Shown here in pieces: positions 43,817-51,561 of a stretch of DNA of 64,000 bases. Each line of letters begins with the position of its first letter. Position 1 is the stretch's first letter. Both the position numbers and the translations under genes were made by a program. This DNA is from CAWEQO01 sp963811225 (GTDB taxonomy: Bacteria > Chloroflexota > Anaerolineae > Anaerolineales > Anaerolineaceae): the NCBI GenBank assembly GCA_963811225.1, contig CAWEQO010000004.1, positions 310,001 through 374,000 of the forward strand. Reading direction: 5' to 3'. A model generated the notes under the pieces. That model saw only the letters and a program-made list of their open reading frames with translations, ran no database searches and was not told the DNA's origin.

Positions 43817-44671
43817 TCATGGTATTTGAACCGTCAACAACCGTGGCAGGCCGGAGAGATCCTGTTTGACGTGGATCTCAGCGGCTGGGCCTAAGATTTT
43901 CCGGGCTAACTCTGGGGCGGATTTCCCCTGGCCCGCTTCGATCTCGAACAGGGCCAGGCCACCGGGAACCAGCTTGTCAGGCAGGCTGGCGAGCAGTTCG
44001 CCAATCAGCGCGAGGCCGTCTGGACCGCCGTCGAGCGCCGAGAGCGGCTCATAGCGGGCCACATCCAGATGGGTGACTTTCGCGGTTGGAATGTAGGGCA
44101 GGTTGGCGCAGACCAGGTCGAACGGCCCGGGGACGCTTTCCAGCAGGTAGGTCTGCACCAGTCGGATCTGGTCGTGCACACTGTGGCGCGCAGTGTTGTC
44201 ATGCGCCACTTGCAGGGCGGCGTCCGAGGCATCCGTGGCGACCAGGCGCAGGTCGGGCACCTGGCTGGCCAGCGTCACGGCGATGATGCCAGAGCCCGTG
44301 CCGACGTCGGCGGCTCTACGGCAGTCCGGGTTGGCCCGCAGCCAGTGGAGGGCGTGTTCCACCAGCAGCTCGGTCTCGGGCCGCGGGATCAGCACCTCCG
44401 GAGTGACGGTGAACTTGAGGCCGAAAAACTCGGCTTGCCCGAGGATGTATGCCAGGGGTTCGCGACGCAAAAGACGCTCGAGCATGGCATCGAGCGTCTT
44501 AATCGTTTCTACAGGAAGGTTCGCGTCCGGATGGGACACCACCCAGGCACGCGAACGGTGCAAGGCAGCAGTTGCCAGCACCTGCGCTTCCAGGGCGGGC
44601 TGCTCGCTTACCGGCTCCAGCAGCCCATAAGCCCGCTTCAGCCAGCCGTCAAGTTCAATCGTCGGACTCAT
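43817..44671 (-). CDS. prmC: Peptide chain release factor glutamine methyltransferase
   Basis: The 284-residue protein methylates the GGQ glutamine of release factors. It has the N-terminal helical PrmC domain (about 10-85, with EPLAYILGQAEFFGL), the IPRPETELLV motif, the SAM-binding DVGTGSGIIA at 122-131, and a catalytic motif that reads NLPY at 190-193 instead of the usual NPPY. The start at 44671 overlaps prfA by 17 nt; the longer in-frame start at 44704 is less likely. It is coupled to its substrate gene prfA. Confidence 0.9.
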   Translation of the reverse strand: MSPTIELDGWLKRAYGLLEPVSEQPALEAQVLATAALHRSRAWVVSHPDANLPVETIKTLDAMLERLLRREPLAYILGQAEFFGLKFTVTPEVLIPRPETELLVEHALHWLRANPDCRRAADVGTGSGIIAVTLASQVPDLRLVATDASDAALQVAHDNTARHSVHDQIRLVQTYLLESVPGPFDLVCANLPYIPTAKVTHLDVARYEPLSALDGGPDGLALIGELLASLPDKLVPGGLALFEIEAGQGKSAPELARKILGPAAEIHVKQDLSGLPRLLTVQIP

Positions 44672-45731
44672 CCATCCCGGCCATTGCCAGTCGATCCGTC
44701 TCATCCCGCAGGGTCAGTTCGTCGATGAACTCATCCAGCGCGCCGTTCATCACACCTGGCAAGTTGTAAGAGGAGATGTTGATGCGGTGATCGGTGACGC
44801 GCGACTGGGGGTAGTTGTAGGTGCGGATCTTCTCGGATCGCTCTCCCGTGCCCACTTGCGAGCGGCGGGTGGCGTCCAGCGTATCCTGGCGCTTCTGCTC
44901 TTCCATTTCATACAATCGAGCGCGCAAGATGCTCATGGCGCGCAGGCGGTTCTGCAGCTGCGAGCGCTCGTCCTGGCAGGCAACCACCAGCCCGGTGGGG
45001 ATGTGGGTAATGCGTACGGCGGTGGCGTTCTTCTGCACGTTCTGCCCGCCCGCGCCTGCCGAGCGGTACACATCCGTGCGGATGTCATTGTCGGGGATTG
45101 TCACGTCGACGTCTTCGACCTCGGCCAGCACGGCCACGGTCACAGTGGAGGTGTGGATGCGCCCCGAGGCTTCGGTGGCGGGCACGCGCTGCACGCGATG
45201 CACGCCCGATTCCCATTTCAGTCGTGAATAAGCGCCGCGACCCTTGACCAGGAAGATCACCTCTTTGTAGCCGCCGATGCCGGTTGGATTCTCGGAGAGG
45301 ATCTCCACCGTCCAGCCGCGGCTTTCAGCGTAGTAGTTATACATGCGGAAAAGGTCGGCGGCAAACAAACCGGCTTCATCGCCGCCGGTGCCGGCACGGA
45401 CCTCGACGATCACGTTACGCTTGTCGCGCGGATCCTTAGGAACCAGCATACTCTTCAGTTCGTTCTCCAGAGCATCCGCCTTGGGAAGCAGTTCGTCCAG
45501 GTCCATGCGAGCCAGCTCACGCAGTTCGTCGTCCTCGGCGTTCTCCAACTCGCGAGCCTGATCGATCCGGTTAAGGATATCGCGGTACTGGCGGCCCTTA
45601 GTGACCACCGCTTCCAGGTCGGAGCGCTCCTTGGAGAGCTCTGCCGCTTTTTGATAGTCGTCAATGGTTTCTTCGAGCTGTCTTCCCAGCTCCTGATACC
45701 GTTCTTCAATGGAAGTAATATTTTCGAGCAT
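44655..45731 (-). CDS. prfA: Peptide chain release factor 1
   Basis: The 358-residue protein has the class I release factor layout: helical domain 1, the PAT stop-codon-reading motif at 184-186 (the PxT type, which marks RF1 and UAA/UAG reading), and the GGQ motif at 228-230 in AGAGGQNVQK for peptidyl-tRNA hydrolysis. The C-terminal domain is complete. It heads the prfA-prmC-tsaC group. The ribosome site is weak. Confidence 0.95.
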   Translation of the reverse strand: MLENITSIEERYQELGRQLEETIDDYQKAAELSKERSDLEAVVTKGRQYRDILNRIDQARELENAEDDELRELARMDLDELLPKADALENELKSMLVPKDPRDKRNVIVEVRAGTGGDEAGLFAADLFRMYNYYAESRGWTVEILSENPTGIGGYKEVIFLVKGRGAYSRLKWESGVHRVQRVPATEASGRIHTSTVTVAVLAEVEDVDVTIPDNDIRTDVYRSAGAGGQNVQKNATAVRITHIPTGLVVACQDERSQLQNRLRAMSILRARLYEMEEQKRQDTLDATRRSQVGTGERSEKIRTYNYPQSRVTDHRINISSYNLPGVMNGALDEFIDELTLRDETDRLAMAGMDESDD

Positions 45732-46052
45732 TCCGGCAAATCATCCTTCAGGCCGGCCTGAGAAGTTGAGGGTTGTGCTGTAGCGAAATGATTGTGAACT
45801 ACAACACAATCCTCAAGGTCTGAGGCGAGCGTTTCATGGTATTATCAAGGGATAAGGGTGCAGCAGGGGCGAAAATTTTCCATCGTCACTGCGCAGTTAT
45901 CTCAGAAAGGGAATTATACCAGGAATGCAGGAGGGAATTCAGGGAGGGATAGGACAAACATTATCTAGATGGGGGGCGTCCCGGTCGCTAGACTGGAAGC
46001 GAGATTGCTAATTTCAATCCTTTAACACATCAAAATCAGGGAGGGGAACTGG
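45732..46052. other. Spacer between divergent prfA and cydA
   Basis: No gene is seen in these 321 nt. It contains a perfect 14-nt palindrome (45748-45761, TCAGGCCGGCCTGA) close to the prfA start, an imperfect inverted repeat with 18-nt arms (45766-45783 and 45799-45816), and a purine-rich stretch before the cydA ribosome site. Promoters for both genes must lie here, but no clear -35/-10 pair stands out. Confidence 0.5.
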
Positions 46053-47447
46053 ATGGATCCGGTTTTACTTTCAAGGTGGCAGTTCGGTATCACTACGGTC
46101 TACCATTTCTTTTTCGTTCCGCTGACCATCGGCCTGTCGTTACTGGTCGCGATCATGGAGACCATCTACGTCACCAGCGGTAACGAGGTGTACAAGCGCA
46201 TGACGCGCTTCTGGGGGAAGCTGTTTTTGATCAACTTTGCCGTGGGGGTGGTGACCGGGCTGGTTCTGGAGTTTCAGTTTGGGATGAATTGGGCCGACTA
46301 CTCGCGCTTTGTGGGGGATGTGTTCGGCGCCCCGCTGGCGATCGAATCGCTGCTGGCCTTCTTCCTCGAATCGATCTTCCTTGGTGTGTGGCTGTTTGGT
46401 TGGGATAAGATCTCCAAAGGGTGGCACGCGGTCAGCGCCTGGCTGGTGGCGATCGGGGCGACCGTTTCGGCTTTCTGGATCCTGACGGCCAATTCATTCA
46501 TGCAGCAGCCGGTGGGGTATGCCATCGAGAATGGCCGGGCGGTGATGCAGGACTTCGGCGCACTGATCACCAACCCGTATGTGTGGCTTCAGTTCCCGCA
46601 CACTGTATTCTCGGCCTTCACCACGGCGGGTTTCTTCATGATGGGCATCAGCGCTTATCATCTGCTGCATAAACCGGAAGACGAACACTACACCCGCTCG
46701 TTCATCATCGGCAACCTGACTGCAATCATCGCCGCGTTCCTGGTAATCCTGGTCGGTCACTCGCAGGCGCAGCGCATGGTACGCGTCCAGCCGATGAAGA
46801 TGGCCGCGGCCGAAGCGCTGTGGGAAAGCGAGAATCCGGCTTCGCTCTCGTTATTCACCATCGGCAACGAGCGCGAACGTGAGGATGTTTTTGCCATCCG
46901 CATCCCGCGATTGTTAAGCTTGCTGGCTTACAACCGGCTGACCGGCGAGGTCAAGGGCATTAATGATCTGCAGCAGCAGTACGTCCAGCAGTACGGGCCG
47001 GGGGATTACGTCCCATCGGTGATCACGGCATACTGGTCGTTCCGCATCATGGTGGGGCTAGGGTTCCTGATGCTGCTGATGGCGGCCTATGCGATCTGGA
47101 TGGTGATGCGCCACAAACCGCTGCACAAAATCCCCTTGTTCTGGTGGTTCATCCCGGCGATCCTCTTGCCTTATATGGCCAACACGACCGGCTGGCTGCT
47201 GACCGAGACCGGGCGACAGCCTTGGGCTGTGTACGGGTTGATGCTGACTGCAAACGGAGTCTCGCCAACGGTTTCGCCCGGCTTAGTGATCACGTCGCTG
47301 GTTGGGTTTACGCTGATTTACGCCCTGCTGATCTTTGTCGATGTTTATTTACTGGCCAAGTACGGGCGGGCGGGCATCGCTCCAGATGAGCCCGGCTCAC
47401 CCATTGGCGGCGGCGAACAGAGCGGTGCGGACGTATTCCCGGCATAG
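46053..47447 (+). CDS. cydA: Cytochrome bd oxidase subunit I
   Basis: The 464-residue membrane protein carries the heme b and d ligands of the quinol oxidase: His18 in TTVYHFFFVPLTIG, the FPHTVFSAFTTAGFFM helix with the second His, and the GRQPWAVYG motif. The quinol-binding Q loop is of the short type, in keeping with the total length. It reduces O2 at the cytoplasmic membrane. GGGAGGGG lies 5 nt before the ATG; cydB follows after 9 nt. Confidence 0.94.
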   Translation: MDPVLLSRWQFGITTVYHFFFVPLTIGLSLLVAIMETIYVTSGNEVYKRMTRFWGKLFLINFAVGVVTGLVLEFQFGMNWADYSRFVGDVFGAPLAIESLLAFFLESIFLGVWLFGWDKISKGWHAVSAWLVAIGATVSAFWILTANSFMQQPVGYAIENGRAVMQDFGALITNPYVWLQFPHTVFSAFTTAGFFMMGISAYHLLHKPEDEHYTRSFIIGNLTAIIAAFLVILVGHSQAQRMVRVQPMKMAAAEALWESENPASLSLFTIGNEREREDVFAIRIPRLLSLLAYNRLTGEVKGINDLQQQYVQQYGPGDYVPSVITAYWSFRIMVGLGFLMLLMAAYAIWMVMRHKPLHKIPLFWWFIPAILLPYMANTTGWLLTETGRQPWAVYGLMLTANGVSPTVSPGLVITSLVGFTLIYALLIFVDVYLLAKYGRAGIAPDEPGSPIGGGEQSGADVFPA

Positions 47448-47456
47448 GAGGTCACG

Positions 47457-48473
47457 ATGGCATTACCAACCTTGTGGTTCATAATTATCGCGTTTCTGTT
47501 TATCGGTTACTTCGTGCTGGAAGGCTTCGACTTTGGCGTGGGCATGCTGATGCCGTTCCTGGGCAAGAACGATACCCAACGCCGGATCGTCATCAATACC
47601 ATTGGCCCACACTGGGACGGCAACGAGGTCTGGCTGATCACGGCCGGCGCGGGCATGTTCGCAGCCTTCCCCGGCTGGTACGCAACCCTGTTCTCGGGCT
47701 TCTACCTGCCGCTGTTCCTGCTGCTGGTTGGGTTGATCATCCGCGGGGTCGCGTTTGAGTTCCGCAGCAAGGAAGAGGGCTCGCGCTGGCGCAAGACGTG
47801 GGACTGGATCCTGTTTACGGGCAGCGCCATCCCGGCGCTGTTGTGGGGTGTGGCGTTTGCCAATTTTATTCGAGGTGTGCCGATCAACGAAAACCAGAAT
47901 TACGTCGGCGGGTTTTGGAATTTGCTCAACCCGTACGCCCTGGTGGGCGGGCTGGTGACAGTGACCGGCTTCTTGCTGATTGGCGCAGTCTACCTGACGC
48001 TGAAGACCTCCGGCGAACTCCGCGAAAGGTCTCGCCGGGCGGCAATATGGCTGTGGCTGCCCGCAGTGGTGGTGCTGGTGATCTTCACGATCATGACCTA
48101 CCTGCAGACCGATATCCTGACCAAACTGGGCGTCAACCCGGGCGCGGTTCCGATTGGAGCCCTGCTGACCCTGCTGATCTCGGTTTATTTCATCCGCGAA
48201 CGCCAAGAGGGCTGGGCCTTCGCCATGCTGGCCTCCTCGATCGTGCTGGCCACGGCTACGGCGTTCCTGCTGTTGTACCCGCGCGTGCTGATATCCAGCC
48301 TGAACCCGGCTTACACGCTCACGATCTTCAACACCGCCTCGGGTCAAACCACCTTGCGCACGATGACCACGATCACGCTGATCTTCCTGCCAATCGTGCT
48401 GATCTACGAGGGCTGGTCGTATTGGGTGTTCCGCAAGCGGTTGACTGAGAAGGCGGAGGGATTGGAATATTAA
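47457..48473 (+). CDS. cydB: Cytochrome bd oxidase subunit II
   Basis: The 338-residue membrane protein has the CydB hallmarks: FVLEGFDFGVGMLMPFLG near residue 20, NTIGPHWDGNEVWLITAGAGMFAAFP near 45-70, and eight to nine predicted helices. It pairs with CydA. Nine bases separate it from cydA, with GGAGG just upstream of its start. A perfect hairpin follows 10 nt after the stop. No cydX-like small frame is seen after it. Confidence 0.93.
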   Translation: MALPTLWFIIIAFLFIGYFVLEGFDFGVGMLMPFLGKNDTQRRIVINTIGPHWDGNEVWLITAGAGMFAAFPGWYATLFSGFYLPLFLLLVGLIIRGVAFEFRSKEEGSRWRKTWDWILFTGSAIPALLWGVAFANFIRGVPINENQNYVGGFWNLLNPYALVGGLVTVTGFLLIGAVYLTLKTSGELRERSRRAAIWLWLPAVVVLVIFTIMTYLQTDILTKLGVNPGAVPIGALLTLLISVYFIRERQEGWAFAMLASSIVLATATAFLLLYPRVLISSLNPAYTLTIFNTASGQTTLRTMTTITLIFLPIVLIYEGWSYWVFRKRLTEKAEGLEY

Positions 48474-48483
48474 TCCCTACGAA

Positions 48484-48524
48484 AAAATGTGGATGGCGGC
48501 CACAGTGGCCGCCATCCACATTTT
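48484..48524 (+). terminator. Terminator of cydAB
   Basis: A perfect 20-bp inverted repeat (48484-48503 with 48505-48524) around one central base ends in TTTT and starts 10 nt after the cydB stop. Confidence 0.82.
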
Positions 48525-48642
48525 GCATCCTTTTAATCTTCTACTTTACCAAAACTTAGATTTGACTTAGAATAATCGAGAAGAAGGAACTGCGTGGGCA
48601 GTTATTGAAGAAAAAGAACCGCAATATCATCGGAGGCGCATC

Positions 48643-49065
48643 ATGTGTTCTTGCTGTGAGAAAAAGGTCATCTCGTCGGACCAGGCACCCAAGGCAATTG
48701 GCCCGTATTCGGTCGGCATTCAAGGCGGGAATTACGTATTCACCGCCGGTCAACTTGGCATCGACCCCGCGACCGGCAACATCGTCGAGGGCGGCGTCGA
48801 GGCAGAAACCCGCCAGGCGCTCACGAACGTGAAAAACATTCTCGAAGCCGCAGGCAGCAGCCTGAGCCGCGTGGTCAAGACGACCGTTTTCCTGGCAGAT
48901 ATTAACGACTTTACCCGTATGAATGGCGTGTACGGCGAATTTTTCACCGAGAATCCACCTGCCCGGTCGGCTTTTCAGGTGGCGGCGCTCCCTAAAGGGG
49001 CTGCCGTTGAGATCGAAACGATTGCAATGGCTGCGGAAAGCGATTGTTGTTGCAACAAGGACTGA
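48643..49065 (+). CDS. RidA-family protein with cysteine clusters at both ends
   Basis: The 140-residue protein is a RidA (YjgF) domain, an enamine/imine deaminase: AIGPYSVGIQGGNYVFTAGQLGID, ILEAAGSSLSRVVKTTVFL, and the substrate-binding Arg108 in PPARSAFQV. Unlike ordinary RidA, which starts near KKVI, it has an extension MCSCCEK at the N-terminus and DCCCNKD at the C-terminus, six cysteines in all. In the Rid fold the two termini lie near each other, so a metal or redox site is conceivable. GGAGG lies 7 nt upstream. It overlaps the GT2 gene by 22 nt. Confidence 0.87.
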   Translation: MCSCCEKKVISSDQAPKAIGPYSVGIQGGNYVFTAGQLGIDPATGNIVEGGVEAETRQALTNVKNILEAAGSSLSRVVKTTVFLADINDFTRMNGVYGEFFTENPPARSAFQVAALPKGAAVEIETIAMAAESDCCCNKD

Positions 49066-50066
49066 TCGAAGGAACGCCGCTCGTCTCACTGGTCGTTCCA
49101 TGCTACAATGAACAGGCAACCATCCGGCTGCTGCTCGAAGCCATCTATCGCCAGACGTATCCCCGTCAAAGTCTGGAAGTTGTGATTGCCGATGGACAAT
49201 CTGTGGATGGCACCCGCGCACAAGTGGCAGCATTCCAACAGGAGAACCCCGATTTATGCATTCAGCTGGTAGATAACCCCCGGCGGATCATTCCTGCGGC
49301 TCTGAACTGCGCCATCCAGGCGGCTCAGGGGCAGGTGATCGTGCGCCTGGATGCACACTGCATCCCCGCCGAGGATTACGTCCAGCGCTGTGTTGACGGC
49401 CTGGCAGCCGGGCTAGGCGACAATGTCGGTGGGGTGTGGGAAATCCGGCCATTTTCTACCGGCTGGCAGCCGCGCTCGATTGCACTGGCGGCGGCCCACC
49501 CGATTGGGGTCGGCGACGCACGCTATCGCTTGAACGGCAAGGCCGGCGCAGTGGATACGGTGCCGTTCGGCGCTTTTCGGCGGGAGCTGTTCGACAGAAT
49601 CGGTCCGTTCGACGAGCGCCTGCTCACGAATGAAGATTACGAATACAACACTCGCATCCGCCAGAGCGGCGGGCGGGTATGGTATGACCCGCAAATCCGT
49701 TCGATCTACTACGCCCGGCCCGATCTGGGCAGCCTGTCTCGCCAGTACTGGCGCTACGGCTACTGGAAACAGCGCATGCTGCGGCGCTACCCGGAGACCC
49801 TGCGCTGGCGCCAGGCCCTGCCGCCGCTGTTCGTGGCGAGCCTGATCGTACTGCTGCTGTTGGCCCCCTGGTGGGTGGTTGCCCGCCTACTGCTGGCGCT
49901 GGAGGCGCTCGGTTACATTCTGGCCCTGCTGGCCGGCTCGACGCCGCTGGCGCTGCGCCATAAAGACTTGCGGCTGCTGTTAGGAGTTCCGGCGGCCATC
50001 TCCGTGATGCACTTCTCATGGGGCGCCGGATTTTTGTGGAGTGCAGTAAGCCAGGGAAAACGTTGA
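49044..50066 (+). CDS. Family 2 glycosyltransferase
   Basis: The 340-residue protein has a GT-A domain (about 12-240): VSLVVPCYNEQ at the start, ADGQSVDGT for the nucleotide, VRLDAHCIP as the DxD-type metal site and NEDYEYNTRIR as the base region, and then two C-terminal hydrophobic helices (about 260-330). It probably extends a lipid-linked glycan at the membrane. The start is TTG at 49044 inside ridA, with GGAAAG upstream. It is the first gene of the polysaccharide operon and overlaps the sugar transferase start by 4 nt. Confidence 0.85.
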   Translation: MLLQQGLIEGTPLVSLVVPCYNEQATIRLLLEAIYRQTYPRQSLEVVIADGQSVDGTRAQVAAFQQENPDLCIQLVDNPRRIIPAALNCAIQAAQGQVIVRLDAHCIPAEDYVQRCVDGLAAGLGDNVGGVWEIRPFSTGWQPRSIALAAAHPIGVGDARYRLNGKAGAVDTVPFGAFRRELFDRIGPFDERLLTNEDYEYNTRIRQSGGRVWYDPQIRSIYYARPDLGSLSRQYWRYGYWKQRMLRRYPETLRWRQALPPLFVASLIVLLLLAPWWVVARLLLALEALGYILALLAGSTPLALRHKDLRLLLGVPAAISVMHFSWGAGFLWSAVSQGKR

Positions 50067-51514
50067 GGATCCTCCCGTTGAAACCGATTACTTCGTATCG
50101 AATCACACGGAAGCCCATCTTCTGGCGCTTGCGCCCAGGCGAGCGCCGGACGATCCTGTTAATCGGCGATTTGCTGGTGACGCTCGTGGCGTTGTTCATC
50201 GCGCTGTACTTCTGGGCCTACCGGGATAACTGGCTGGAATTTTCGTGGGAGTTCCTCAAGAGCCGCCCGGACTTCTGGTTTTACTGCATGCCGCTGGCGT
50301 GGATCATGCTGATGACCGAGCTGTACGATGTGCGCCGCGCCAGCCGGAGCAAAGAGACCCTCATCGGGATCATCACAGCCACCGCGATGGGGCTGGGCGT
50401 CTACTTCGTGGTGTTCTTCTTCGCGGCCAAAGGTTCGCTGCCCCGTTTTAGCGTCGCCATGTTCATTTTGTCGGTGTTTTTCCTGACGCTCCTCTGGCGG
50501 ATGGCCTATATCAACGTCTTTACCGCGCCGCAGTTCATGCGGCGCGTGCTGGTCATCGGGGCAGGGCGTTCCGGAATCGCGCTTGCGCAGGTGGTCAAGG
50601 AAACCTGGCCGCCGCCATTTTACCTGGCCGGTTACATCGATGACGATCTGGACAAACGCGGCGAGACCTTCGAGGACCGGCCGGTGCTGGGCGGCTCGCA
50701 AAACTTGATGACCGCGGTCAAAGAGCAGAACATCACAGATTTGATCTTCGCCATCTCAGGCGAGATGAACCCAGAGATGTTCAAGGTGTTGATGCAGGCC
50801 GAAGAGCAAGGCGTAGAGATTACGACCATGCCGATGGTCTACGAGGAGCTTCTCGGGCGTGTGCCGATCTTCCTGCTGCAATCCGACTGGCTGCTGCGCT
50901 CGTTCGTCGACCAGGCTCACGCCGGGCAGCTGTTCGAGCTGGCCAAGCGCGCCATGGACATCCTTGGCGGGCTAATCGGCTCACTGGCGCTGTTGGCGCT
51001 GTTCCCGTTCATCGCCCTGATGATCCTGCTCGACGACGGCTTTCCGATCACCCACACCCAGAAGCGGGTTGGGCGCAGCGGGCGGGTGTATAGGATTGTC
51101 AAGTTCCGCACGATGTGTAAAGACGCCGAGAAGGATGGTAAGCCGCTCCTGGCCCAGGAAAATGACGATCGCGTGACCTGGGTGGGCCGCTTACTGCGCA
51201 AGAGCCACCTGGATGAGATGCCGCAGTTCCTGAATGTTTTGACCGGCGAGATGAGCCTGGTGGGACCGCGCTCAGAACGGCCCGAATTGGTGGACGATCT
51301 GCAGGAGTGCATCCCCTTCTATCGGGCGCGTTTGCTGGTCAAGCCCGGTTTGACCGGTTGGGCTCAGATCAACCAATCTTACGCTGCCAATATTGAGGAG
51401 ATGGGTATCAAGCTGGAATACGACCTCTACTACATCAAGCACCGCAATCTGATGCTCGACTTTACCATCCTGCTGCAGACCTTTGGACAGGTGTTCGGGT
51501 TCCGGGGACAGTGA
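50063..51514 (+). CDS. Polyprenyl-phosphate sugar-1-phosphate transferase (priming glycosyltransferase)
   Basis: The 483-residue protein has four N-terminal membrane helices, a CoA-binding-like Rossmann region (about 155-280, RRVLVIGAGRSGIALAQ), a fifth membrane helix, and the bacterial sugar transferase domain (about 300-483) with KRAMDILGGLIGSL, FRTMCKDAEKDGKPL, LDEMPQFLNVLTGEMSLVGPRSERPE and PGLTGWAQIN. This is the WcaJ/WbaP class, which loads the first sugar phosphate onto undecaprenyl phosphate. TTG at 50063 has AGGGA 8 nt upstream and overlaps the previous stop (TTGA). Confidence 0.9.
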   Translation: MRILPLKPITSYRITRKPIFWRLRPGERRTILLIGDLLVTLVALFIALYFWAYRDNWLEFSWEFLKSRPDFWFYCMPLAWIMLMTELYDVRRASRSKETLIGIITATAMGLGVYFVVFFFAAKGSLPRFSVAMFILSVFFLTLLWRMAYINVFTAPQFMRRVLVIGAGRSGIALAQVVKETWPPPFYLAGYIDDDLDKRGETFEDRPVLGGSQNLMTAVKEQNITDLIFAISGEMNPEMFKVLMQAEEQGVEITTMPMVYEELLGRVPIFLLQSDWLLRSFVDQAHAGQLFELAKRAMDILGGLIGSLALLALFPFIALMILLDDGFPITHTQKRVGRSGRVYRIVKFRTMCKDAEKDGKPLLAQENDDRVTWVGRLLRKSHLDEMPQFLNVLTGEMSLVGPRSERPELVDDLQECIPFYRARLLVKPGLTGWAQINQSYAANIEEMGIKLEYDLYYIKHRNLMLDFTILLQTFGQVFGFRGQ

Positions 51515-51561
51515 GATGAAGATCTCTTAATCCTCCCGTTACGATCCGCAACCGCTATCTC

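Noticed and set aside
47463..48347. 294-codon open frame on the minus strand
   Set aside because: It is antisense to cydB, Gln/Arg-rich and without a start signal.
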